A stretch of DNA of 7,503 nucleotides from JANNXQ01 sp038238555 (GTDB lineage Bacteria > Verrucomicrobiota > Verrucomicrobiia > Chthoniobacterales > Chthoniobacteraceae): assembly GCA_038238555.1 (NCBI GenBank), contig JBBRXP010000242.1, forward strand, positions 1 to 7,503, read 5' to 3'. Below are positions 1 through 6,522 of the stretch, piece after piece. Position numbers and translations under genes: made by a program. The notes under the pieces were generated by a model. That model ran no database searches. It was given only the letters and a program-made list of their open reading frames with translations, and was not told where the DNA came from. Every line of letters starts with the position of its first letter. Positions within the stretch are counted from its first letter, which is position 1.

Positions 1-351
1 ACCGTGCTCGCGTGCTACGTGTCGCGCCTCGGCGACCTCATCGAGATCAGCAACAAGGTCATCAATGCCTTCACGGGGCCGCTGTTCGGCATCTACCTGC
101 TCGGCATGTTCAGCGCGCGGACCAAGAGCACTGGCGTGTTGATCGGCGGCGTGGTCGGAAGCGCGGTCACGATCTACGTCGCGTTCTTCAGCTCGCTCAG
201 TTTCCTGTGGCCCTCGACGTTTGGCCTGCTCTCGACGCTGCTCGCCGGCTTCGGCGTGTCGCTGATCCTGCCCGTCGGAAAAGGAAATCAGGAACTGACA
301 TGGACGCGCGTGATGCAGCGTCCGCTCCGCGAAGAAAAACAAACACTATGA
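1..351 (+). CDS. Sodium:solute symporter (SSS family), C-terminal part
   Basis: This is the 3' end of an inner-membrane transporter gene that begins outside the window; 116 residues are visible, ending in TGA at 349-351. Three hydrophobic stretches are seen, at about visible residues 20-37, 45-66 and 68-91, followed by a short polar, basic tail. The order NAFTGPLFGIYLLGMF, then FSARTKSTGVLIGG, then a last helix is typical of the C-terminal helices of the SSS family (Na+-coupled uptake of sugars, organic acids and similar solutes). The visible part cannot show the substrate. The stop overlaps an ATG at 348 in the ATGA arrangement, and the downstream sulfatase follows closely, so the two are probably co-transcribed. 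In PVC bacteria SSS transporters often sit beside sulfatases, which suggests import of a desulfated product; this is inference. Another sodium symporter subfamily is possible. Confidence 0.82.
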   Translation, partial: TVLACYVSRLGDLIEISNKVINAFTGPLFGIYLLGMFSARTKSTGVLIGGVVGSAVTIYVAFFSSLSFLWPSTFGLLSTLLAGFGVSLILPVGKGNQELTWTRVMQRPLREEKQTL

Positions 352-392
352 TCACATCTCCCCTGCTCATCAAAGCCAGCCAACCCAGGACC

Positions 393-1709
393 ATGAAGAC
401 CATCTCCCGGTTCATGATGGCACTGCTCGCCATCGGCCTGGCAACTGCGGCGGGTCTTGCCGCCGAATCCCCGCTCCGCCCAAACATCCTCTTCATCCTC
501 GCCGATGACTACGGCATAGATGGCGTCGGCTGCTATGGCTCGGAACGTTTCAAGGATAGGACGCCGAACATAGACGCGCTCGCCAAAACCGGGACGCGCT
601 TCGAGCGCTGTTACGCGACGCCGGTCTGCGGACCGTCGCGTTGCATGTTTGTCACCGGGCGTTACGGGTTCCGCACGGGAGGCTTGTCGAATAACACCGC
701 GAGCCATCCCAAGCCCGGCGAGGAACCCTCCGTTGCACGAGTCCTCCAGCAGGCCGGTTATGTGACCGGCATGGCCGGCAAGTGGCGGCAGATGGGTGGA
801 CTAGCCGGTGAGTGGGGCTTTGACGACTATCGCATGTCCGACGCGGCGGCGAGTCCTTCGCAGGTGGATAGCTATACTGAGAACGGCAGGAAAGTGCAGA
901 AGGAGGCAGGCGCATTCTATCCCGACGTGCAGCAGGCGTTCGCCTTGGAATGGCTCCGCCGGCATCGCGACCAGCCGTTCTTTTTCTATTACTCGTCACA
1001 CATGGTGCATGATCCGATCGTGGCCACGCCGGACACCAAGCCCGGCGAAACCAGCAAAGCTGTCCGCTACGATAACTTTGTCGCCTATCTCGACAAACAG
1101 GTCGGTGAACTTGTCGCGGAACTGGATACGCTTGGGCTGCGCGAGAAGACCCTGATCCTATTTTCGGGCGACAACGGCACCGATGCCGGCTTCGGCCCCA
1201 TCGCCGAGCGCAAACAACTCGGACGAAGCAGCACCATCGGCGGGCGCAGACTCTGGGGCGGAAAGCGCGACATGACGGAGGGCGGCGCCGGCGTGCCACT
1301 CATCGCCAATTGGAAGGGGACGACACCTGCCGGGCGCGTCCTCCGGGATCTCGTGGATTTTACCGACATGCTGCCCACCTTTGCGGAACTAGCTGCCGCG
1401 CCGCTGCCGACTGGCATGAAGCTCGACGGGCGCAGCTTCGCGCCTCAGTTGCGCGGCGAGAAAGGAACACCGCGCGAGTGGGTCTTTTCACAGCTCGACT
1501 CGCGGTGGTTCGTGCGCGACGACGGCTGGAAACTGAATGAACACGGCGAACTCTTCGACATGAAGGATGCGCCTTTTGCGGAAATTCCGTTGGCGGCGGA
1601 CTCAACGGACACGGCGGCTGTTGCCGCGCGAAAACGACTGCAAGCAGTGCTCGCTCAATTGAACCCCGCCGCGGGCAAGACCGAGCCGCCGCCGAGGTCG
1701 GCGAAGTAG
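393..1709 (+). CDS. Secreted type I sulfatase (formylglycine-dependent)
   Basis: This 438-residue arylsulfatase A-like hydrolase should cleave sulfate esters outside the cytoplasm. The start at 393 gives a signal peptide (residues 1-24, basic N-region, hydrophobic core, likely cut after LAA). The N-terminal metal site ILADDYG has D38 and D39. The formylglycine motif is CGPSR with Cys79 as the modified residue, followed by TGR at 88-90. K130 lies in GKW, H203/H206 in SSHMVH, D260-N261 form the second metal pair in SGDNGT, and K291 lies in GGKRDMTEGG. The histidine usually following GKW is arginine here. The C-terminal subdomain with ELFDMKDAP is present, so the protein looks complete. An in-frame ATG at 348 overlaps the symporter stop and would add 15 residues; I prefer 393 because the signal peptide then starts at the N-terminus. 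The open frame further upstream to position 12 is not coding. Substrate unknown. Confidence 0.9.
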   Translation: MKTISRFMMALLAIGLATAAGLAAESPLRPNILFILADDYGIDGVGCYGSERFKDRTPNIDALAKTGTRFERCYATPVCGPSRCMFVTGRYGFRTGGLSNNTASHPKPGEEPSVARVLQQAGYVTGMAGKWRQMGGLAGEWGFDDYRMSDAAASPSQVDSYTENGRKVQKEAGAFYPDVQQAFALEWLRRHRDQPFFFYYSSHMVHDPIVATPDTKPGETSKAVRYDNFVAYLDKQVGELVAELDTLGLREKTLILFSGDNGTDAGFGPIAERKQLGRSSTIGGRRLWGGKRDMTEGGAGVPLIANWKGTTPAGRVLRDLVDFTDMLPTFAELAAAPLPTGMKLDGRSFAPQLRGEKGTPREWVFSQLDSRWFVRDDGWKLNEHGELFDMKDAPFAEIPLAADSTDTAAVAARKRLQAVLAQLNPAAGKTEPPPRSAK

Positions 1710-1740
1710 TTTGCCCCCGAGATTTAACAAGACACCTCTT

Positions 1741-2286
1741 ATGAACGCCAACAAAAACAAGCACATCAGCACATCACCAACCGCAGTGCGCCTCGTCGGC
1801 GCGCTTTTGCTCCCCATCCTGCTCGTGATACTCAGCTCGAGTCCCGTCAGGCTATCCGCAAAGGATCCAACTAAGACGAAGGCGCAGCCCGTTCCATCCG
1901 AGGCCGCCGAGACAGCGAGACGGTTTCTTGGACACTTGGAAAAAGGCGACGTCAACGCGGCCATCGGCTTATGGGACACCAGGCAGGGAGATGGCAAGCT
2001 CAAGGCAAGACTGGACAAGATGGTGGCTAAGGTGAGCAAGGTGGGCGGCATTCGGAAGGTGGATGCCGGGCCGTGCGAGGAGCGCCGGACGAAGAAGTTC
2101 GAAGAAGTGACGGGTGAGAAGATCGAGGTGGTTCCCGTGGAGATCATCTGCGGGGACGAGAACCTGATTTTGGCGGTCTTTTCCATCCGCAAAAAGGAGG
2201 GCGCCTCCCGAATCTTTCAGTTGGAAAGCCTGAAGGAATGGGGAGGAACCGCGAGCCTGGACGACGAACTAAAGTATAACGAGTAA
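1741..2286 (+). CDS. Small exported protein, possibly NTF2-like
   Basis: This 181-residue protein has no family I can name with certainty. A basic N-terminus is followed by a hydrophobic stretch at residues 18-34 and a plausible signal peptidase site after LSA (residue 40), so it is probably exported; a membrane anchor is also possible. The mature part opens with a helix-like segment, AETARRFLGHLEKGDVNAAI (57-76), then LWD. That pattern resembles the start of NTF2-like/SnoaL-like domains (DUF4878 or DUF3887 type). Later segments KIEVVPVEIICGDENLILAV and SRIFQLESLKEWGG look like the beta strands of such a fold. The ATG at 1741 is preferred over a TTG at 1711, which would place 10 extra residues before the leader. 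It lies 31 nt after the sulfatase stop and 31 nt before the next gene, consistent with one operon. Its role is unknown; a binding or accessory function is only a guess. Confidence 0.75.
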   Translation: MNANKNKHISTSPTAVRLVGALLLPILLVILSSSPVRLSAKDPTKTKAQPVPSEAAETARRFLGHLEKGDVNAAIGLWDTRQGDGKLKARLDKMVAKVSKVGGIRKVDAGPCEERRTKKFEEVTGEKIEVVPVEIICGDENLILAVFSIRKKEGASRIFQLESLKEWGGTASLDDELKYNE

Positions 2287-2317
2287 ACCAACCCGAACAA
2301 CTTATCCAAACACAACC

Positions 2318-3865
2318 ATGAACATTTTTACTTATTCCTCAAAGGCATGGCGTTCACTGCCAGCGGGCGGCGGCAGCATGCGGAAGCTTGCGGGCAGACA
2401 GGCTTTCTTTTTCATTTTTGGAGCATTGCTGCCGCTCCTCGCCGCGGGGGAGACGATGACCAAGAGCGAAAGCTTCGATCGCGATCCGCAATGGGAGGGA
2501 TTTAACAACCGGATGAAAGCGCAGAAGACCACGAAGATTACCCAAAGCTTCGGGTATTCTCCGACCCATTCTGCCGGAAAGAAGGCGGGTGAAGCCGGAG
2601 GCGTGATTCAGCGTTCCATGACCCCGGCTTTTTACGCGAAAAAGATCGAACCTAAGACGCTGAAGGACAAGCTGAGCGCCTCGGGAACTTTTGCCATCAC
2701 GGCATCAAGCGGTTCCAGCGGCGTGTTCTTTGGCTGGTTCAACGACAAGAAGATTGGCAGCAGTTCCCGGCCAACGAACTCGCTCGGCATGAACTTCGAC
2801 ATCGAACCCGCGGGCGGACGGCTGGCGGTGTATCTGATTACTTCCAGCAACAAATGCTGGGGCAACTTCGTCACGCCCTACATTCCCGGCACTTACCGGC
2901 CGACGCCGATCAAATCCGATGGCAGCGTCCGTTACACTTGGCGGCTGGACTATGACCCGGAGGCCAACGCGGGCAACGGCCAGTTCACCTTCACCATTCA
3001 TGGCGATGGGTCCACCCCGGCTAACTTTGAGGATAGGAAGCTGACGGTGAATATCCCCGCGGAACTAAGGCAGGATGAGACGGTTTTCGATCACTTCGGC
3101 ATGATGAACCTGCTGGTGGATGGCAATGCGTCCACGATGTATTTTGACGATCTTCACTTCAATGGCGCAGCGGAGGATTTTTCCAAGGACCCCGGCTGGG
3201 AAGCCTCCCATAACCGCGGCACATTCACGGAAAGCGAGCCGCACGGCATCCAAAACTTTGGTTATAGCAATACCGCGTTTGCGGGCGGGAAGGGCGGGGA
3301 GATTGGCGGGATTTTCTGGCGTGATGCGAAGGGCGGGCACTATGCCGACCGCGTGGGGCCGCTGACGCTGGAGGACCCATTGGAAGCAAGCGGCAAGGTG
3401 AACCTCATCATCGGTGGCACGGATGCGGATGTGACGATTGGCTGGTTTCTCAAGGACACGCAGGCTGGACTCAACGCCAAAGTGGAGCGCTCAGGTTATC
3501 CCAATTTCCTCGGTATTCACATCGGCGGGCCGACGCGCGTGGGGCATTACTTCCTGCCCAAAGTTATCACGGGCAAGGGAACCATGCTGGTCGCGCAGGG
3601 AACCAAGAGCCAGCCCAAGGCGGGGCCGGTGATGGTGCAAAACCAAGCTACCCAATGGACCCTGGCCTATGATCCGAATGGCAACCAAGGGAATGGAAGC
3701 ATCCGAGTGACACTGGGCGGCGAATCGGCGGTGCTCGACTTGCCGCCGGAGATCAAGGCCCAGGGCGCGAGCTTTGATCGGTTCGGCATGCTGGTCGTTC
3801 CCGCCGGCGGGCATCACGTCAAAGTCTATCTCGACGATTTGAAATACACCGCGGGCAAACCTTGA
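2318..3865 (+). CDS. Exported protein with two tandem copies of a beta-rich domain
   Basis: This 515-residue protein is not one I recognise. A signal peptide with hydrophobic core FFFIFGALLPLLAAG ends near residue 44. An in-frame ATG at 2378 (Met21) would place that signal directly at the N-terminus and may be the true start. The mature protein is an internal duplication: residues about 50-283 and 285-512 align throughout. Paired landmarks are RDPQWE/KDPGWE (55-60, 290-295), QSFGYS/QNFGYS (76-81, 312-317), GWF (139, 375), YDPEANAGNG/YDPNGNQGNG (212, 451), FDHFGM/FDRFGM (257, 486) and YFDDLHF/YLDDLKY (275, 504). Alternating hydrophobic and polar strands and the closing FDDL motif suggest a concanavalin-like jelly-roll, as in many carbohydrate-binding domains; this is inference. 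No catalytic motif is obvious. Its place between sulfatase genes would fit glycan binding or a surface role. Confidence 0.85.
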   Translation: MNIFTYSSKAWRSLPAGGGSMRKLAGRQAFFFIFGALLPLLAAGETMTKSESFDRDPQWEGFNNRMKAQKTTKITQSFGYSPTHSAGKKAGEAGGVIQRSMTPAFYAKKIEPKTLKDKLSASGTFAITASSGSSGVFFGWFNDKKIGSSSRPTNSLGMNFDIEPAGGRLAVYLITSSNKCWGNFVTPYIPGTYRPTPIKSDGSVRYTWRLDYDPEANAGNGQFTFTIHGDGSTPANFEDRKLTVNIPAELRQDETVFDHFGMMNLLVDGNASTMYFDDLHFNGAAEDFSKDPGWEASHNRGTFTESEPHGIQNFGYSNTAFAGGKGGEIGGIFWRDAKGGHYADRVGPLTLEDPLEASGKVNLIIGGTDADVTIGWFLKDTQAGLNAKVERSGYPNFLGIHIGGPTRVGHYFLPKVITGKGTMLVAQGTKSQPKAGPVMVQNQATQWTLAYDPNGNQGNGSIRVTLGGESAVLDLPPEIKAQGASFDRFGMLVVPAGGHHVKVYLDDLKYTAGKP

Positions 3866-3872
3866 ACTAACT

Positions 3873-3920
3873 ATGCCGATGAAATATCTCGCGCGACTTA
3901 TCCTGGCACCCTGGCAGTGA
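3873..3920 (+). other. Out-of-frame export leader remnant before the serine hydrolase
   Basis: An ATG at 3873, eight bases after the previous stop codon, opens a 15-codon frame reading MPMKYLARLILAPWQ and ending in TGA at 3918-3920. It starts like a signal peptide (Lys, Arg, hydrophobic core) but stops after the core. The serine hydrolase frame downstream is shifted relative to it. A second frame at about 3917 reads VMQ, and the hydrolase frame then reads AAAAPTDD before its first ATG. Together these look like one signal peptide split by small indels. The sequence also holds two adjacent 8-bp units, cctggcac and cctggcag (3902-3917), a possible slippage site. A chance short frame cannot be excluded. 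Confidence 0.45.
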
Positions 3921-3948
3921 TGCAGCAGCCGCTCCGACTGACGATGCG

Positions 3949-4887
3949 ATGAAGGCCGCGGCGGACTATTCCAAATCCCAAGGCGGGCAGACGATGCTCG
4001 TCCGGTTCGACGGCAAAGCTGTCTTTGAACAATACGACAATGGCGGTGCGATTGACCAGCCGCAGGGACTTGCCAGCGGTTGCAAGAGCTTCGTGGGCGT
4101 CGCGGCCATCGCGGCGGTGCAGGACGGGCTCATCCAGTTGGACAATCCTGCTTCCGAGGGCATCGCCGAATGGAAGGACGACCAAGCTAAGGCGGCGGTC
4201 ACCTATCGCCAGTTGCTCAGCATGACCAGCGGACTAACTAAGAGCGTCACTGGAAAAGGCGCGACCGCCCCGGCATGGAAGGAACAGGCTGGAAAGCCGA
4301 TGGCAACGAAGCCAGGCGAGCGCTTCGAGTATGGGGCATTCCATCAGAACGTGTTCTGTTATGCGCTGACGCGGAAGCTGGGCGGGGAAACTTTCGAGGC
4401 CTATCTCAAGCGCAGGATTCTCGATCTTATCGGCGTGAAAGTGGAATGGCGGCTGCGGTGCGACGACGGGAACCCGTGGGTCGGAGGCGGAGCGTGGATG
4501 ACGGCGCGGGATTGGGGAGTATTCGGCGAGTTCGTTCGGCACGGAGGGAACTGGAAGGGCAGGCAGATCGTGGACGCAAAGTTGTTGTCCGCGTGTTTCC
4601 AGGGCACCGAGCAGAATCCGGCCGATGGACTAACTTGGTGGCTGAAGTCGCCGGAGCGCGCCGAGCTGGTCCGCGAGATTCCGCTGCTGTCGGAAGAATG
4701 GGGAGCGGTGGCCAATTCCGACTGGCTGCCGGGCGATCTCGTCGCGGCTTTCAGAGGCGGCAAGCAGCGATTGTATCTCATTCCCTCTCTCAAACTCGTG
4801 GTCGTGCGCCAGGGCAGCAACAGCCAAGGATTCTCCGAAGTCGAATTCCTGAGCCTCCTCCTGCGGGGCAAATCAGAAGGCAAATAA
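3949..4887 (+). CDS. Class C beta-lactamase-like serine hydrolase, probably N-terminally damaged
   Basis: This 312-residue protein belongs to the beta-lactamase/penicillin-binding class C fold (PF00144 type), a group that includes esterases, peptidases and amidases. The nucleophile motif SxxK is SGCK, with Ser43 and Lys46, in the usual context before a helix and the DGLIQLDNPAS segment. LLSMTSGL (89-96) and KPGERFEYGAFHQ (121-133, with Tyr128 as likely catalytic Tyr) follow in family order. Then come GGGAWMTARDWGVFGEF (179-195) and a closing strand pair, RLYLIPSLKLVVVRQG. The first ATG of the frame is at 3949, but coding sense continues upstream to a TGA at 3880 (reading ...SDAAAAPTDDA). No in-frame signal peptide exists, although every neighbouring protein with an intact start has one. 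The protein is shorter than many members (about 350-400). True beta-lactamase activity is unlikely; the substrate is unknown. Confidence 0.82.
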   Translation: MKAAADYSKSQGGQTMLVRFDGKAVFEQYDNGGAIDQPQGLASGCKSFVGVAAIAAVQDGLIQLDNPASEGIAEWKDDQAKAAVTYRQLLSMTSGLTKSVTGKGATAPAWKEQAGKPMATKPGERFEYGAFHQNVFCYALTRKLGGETFEAYLKRRILDLIGVKVEWRLRCDDGNPWVGGGAWMTARDWGVFGEFVRHGGNWKGRQIVDAKLLSACFQGTEQNPADGLTWWLKSPERAELVREIPLLSEEWGAVANSDWLPGDLVAAFRGGKQRLYLIPSLKLVVVRQGSNSQGFSEVEFLSLLLRGKSEGK

Positions 4888-4899
4888 GCCGTCTCCCGC

Positions 4900-5079
4900 C
4901 TAACAGCCTGTTGAAAAACCCCGATGACACAGATGGATCAACCACGGATTTCACGGATGGCACGGATAGAGCCTCCGAACGCCCCCTTTTTCCGAGCAGT
5001 CCATCCGCGTCATCCGTGTCATCCGTGATCAAATAATCCGCGTCACCGGTGTTTTGGAAGTAGTTCAACAGTCTGCTAA
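4900..5079. repeat. CTAA direct repeats flanking the foldback element
   Basis: CTAA at 4900-4903 and CTAA at 5076-5079 immediately border the inverted ends of the element between them. They look like a 4-bp target site duplication. Four bases can match by chance, so the call depends on the precise fit to the inverted repeat ends. Confidence 0.5.
4904..5075. mobile_element. MITE-like foldback element with terminal inverted repeats
   Basis: This 172-bp non-coding element fills most of the gap between the serine hydrolase and the second sulfatase. Its ends are CAGCCTGTTGAA (4904-4915) and TTCAACAGTCTG (5064-5075), inverted repeats with one mismatch in 12. Inside, 4923-4967 and 5003-5047 form 45-nt imperfect inverted arms around a loop of about 35 nt, so the transcript could fold into one long hairpin. 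Each arm contains a 9-bp periodic unit: ACGGAT at 4944, 4953 and 4962 on the left, and ATCCGC/ATCCGT at 5003, 5012 and 5021 on the right. Similar units are, from memory, abundant between genes in environmental PVC genomes. It encodes no transposase, so it would need one in trans. The hairpin lacks a clear downstream T-tract, so I do not call it a terminator, but it could slow or separate transcription before the sulfatase. Confidence 0.75.
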
Positions 5080-5109
5080 TCACTTCATCGCCCGACAAAC
5101 ATCCCAATT

Positions 5110-6522
5110 ATGAAATCGAAACTTTCCTCTGCGCTCTGGTCTGCCATCTTACTGGCCGCGACGCTGTTCGCAACGCCCACCCGCACTTATTCGGCTGAGC
5201 CGGCGGTCCGTCCGAATGTCCTCTTCATTCTCGTGGATGACTTGCGCTGGGACGCATTGAGTTGCACGGGGCATCCGTTCCTTAAGACACCGAACATCGA
5301 TCGGATCGCCAGGGAAGGCGTGAACTTCCGCAATATGTTCGTGACGACCCCGCTCTGCTCATCCAGCCGCGCCAGCTTCCTGACGGGCCGCTACGCGCAT
5401 GCGCACATGATTCAAAGCAATGGCGAGAAGGATCACGCCAGTCATCAACTAATCACGTTTCCCTTGCTTCTTCAGCGGGCCGGCTATGCCACCGAATATG
5501 TGGGCAAATGGCACATGGGCGACGATGACTCGCCGCGTCCGGGTTTCGACCGCTGGGTCAGCTTCAAAGGCCAGGGAGAGTATGCGAACCCAACCCTGAA
5601 CGTGGACGGCAAGGAAGTGAAAACCAACGGCTATGTGACCGACCTCCTCACCGATCATGCGGTGGAATTTCTCAAGCAGCCGCACGAGAAACCGTTCGTC
5701 CTGTATCTCGCGCACAAGGCGGTGCATTCCGGGTTCAATCCCGCCGAGCGGCACAAGAAGATATTTGCGGAGCAAGTGATCACCCGGTCGCCTGGTGCCA
5801 AGGATACGCTGGAAGGCAAGCCCGTGCTCACGCGCAAGTTACCCCAGGCGGAGCGTAAGAACATGAATCCCGGAGTGGAGGATCGGGTCGTCCGCGACCA
5901 GCTCCGCTGCGTCCTCGCCATTGATGAGAGCGTGGGCCGGCTGTGGACCGCGCTGGAGGAGTCGAAGCAACTGGATAGCACGCTGATAATCTTCACGAGC
6001 GACAATGGCTTCTTCTGGGGCGAGCACGGCCTGGGCGACAAACGGGCGGCATATGAAGAGTCCATCCGCATCCCCTTGCTCATGCGCTATCCGAAGTTGG
6101 TTCAGGCGAAGGTTGCGCGCGATGAGATGGTCCTGAATGTGGACATCGCTCCCACGCTCCTCGAACTGGCCGGCGTGGCTATCCCGGCGGAGATGCACGG
6201 ACGCTCGATGGTTCCTTTGTTGAAAGGGGATGCGAGCAGTTGGCGGAAGACCATGCTGACGGAATACTTCGCTTCAGCGCACGCCCGCATTCCAGCATGG
6301 CAGTCTGCGCGTTCGAAGCGCTGGAAATACATCCATTACACGGCCGACGGGCAACAAGAGCTGGATGAACTCTATGACTTGGAAACCGATCCGCACGAGT
6401 TGAAAAATCTCATCGCAGACCCGACTGCCGCAGCGGCACTTCAAGAGATGAAAACCGCATTGGAACGTTTGCTCAAAGAGACCCAATCCACCCCCCCACA
6501 ACTAACTTCATTAGCACCATGA
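5110..6522 (+). CDS. Secreted type I sulfatase with CSSSR active-site motif
   Basis: This 470-residue sulfatase carries a signal peptide (residues 1-29, likely cut after YSA). Family landmarks occur in order: metal residues D43-D44 in ILVDDLRW, the cysteine motif LCSSSRASFLTGR with Cys83 and Arg87, and K133/H135 in VGKWHMG. H202 and H206 lie in LAHKAVH, D298-N299 in TSDNGFFWGEHG, and K311 in GDKRAAYEESIRIP. The closing YDLETDPHELKNL typical of the C-terminal subdomain is at 422-433. Length is normal. The formylglycine motif has Ser where most family members have Pro (C-x-P-S-R). The family includes glycosaminoglycan and fucoidan-type sulfatases, but the substrate cannot be assigned. It differs strongly from the first sulfatase, so it is not a recent duplicate. 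The stop overlaps the amidohydrolase start as ATGA, indicating translational coupling. A C7 run at 6491-6497 precedes a poorly conserved-looking tail (PPQLTSLAP). Confidence 0.9.
   Translation: MKSKLSSALWSAILLAATLFATPTRTYSAEPAVRPNVLFILVDDLRWDALSCTGHPFLKTPNIDRIAREGVNFRNMFVTTPLCSSSRASFLTGRYAHAHMIQSNGEKDHASHQLITFPLLLQRAGYATEYVGKWHMGDDDSPRPGFDRWVSFKGQGEYANPTLNVDGKEVKTNGYVTDLLTDHAVEFLKQPHEKPFVLYLAHKAVHSGFNPAERHKKIFAEQVITRSPGAKDTLEGKPVLTRKLPQAERKNMNPGVEDRVVRDQLRCVLAIDESVGRLWTALEESKQLDSTLIIFTSDNGFFWGEHGLGDKRAAYEESIRIPLLMRYPKLVQAKVARDEMVLNVDIAPTLLELAGVAIPAEMHGRSMVPLLKGDASSWRKTMLTEYFASAHARIPAWQSARSKRWKYIHYTADGQQELDELYDLETDPHELKNLIADPTAAAALQEMKTALERLLKETQSTPPQLTSLAP

Noticed and set aside
12..392. Upstream open-frame extension of the first sulfatase
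   Set aside because: It runs through the symporter C-terminus in another frame, is rich in Arg and His as an out-of-frame GC-rich read would be, and the signal peptide at 393 marks the real start.
652..1299. Long antisense open frame inside the first sulfatase
   Set aside because: Its Arg/Cys-rich translation has no family features and it lies entirely over a well supported sulfatase; a GC-rich shadow.
1602..2192. Antisense open frame across the sulfatase end and the small exported protein
   Set aside because: No recognisable domain, and both sense genes explain the sequence better.
4941..5028. CRISPR-like short repeats
   Set aside because: The ACGGAT/ATCCGT units recur every 9 bp with no unique spacers and are arranged as inverted arms, which fits a foldback element.
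4275..5036. Open frame overlapping the serine hydrolase and running into the foldback element
   Set aside because: Its first part is a frame shadow of the hydrolase, and its end (TDFTDGTD) is the translated ACGGAT repeat, a known source of false short proteins.
4923..5047. Rho-independent terminator
   Set aside because: The hairpin is long and imperfect and no T-run follows the right arm, so a terminator is not supported.
6485..6522. Frameshift at the C7 run near the end of the second sulfatase
   Set aside because: The conserved C-terminal segment lies upstream of it and the frame ends in a neat ATGA overlap, so there is no evidence of a lost conserved region.
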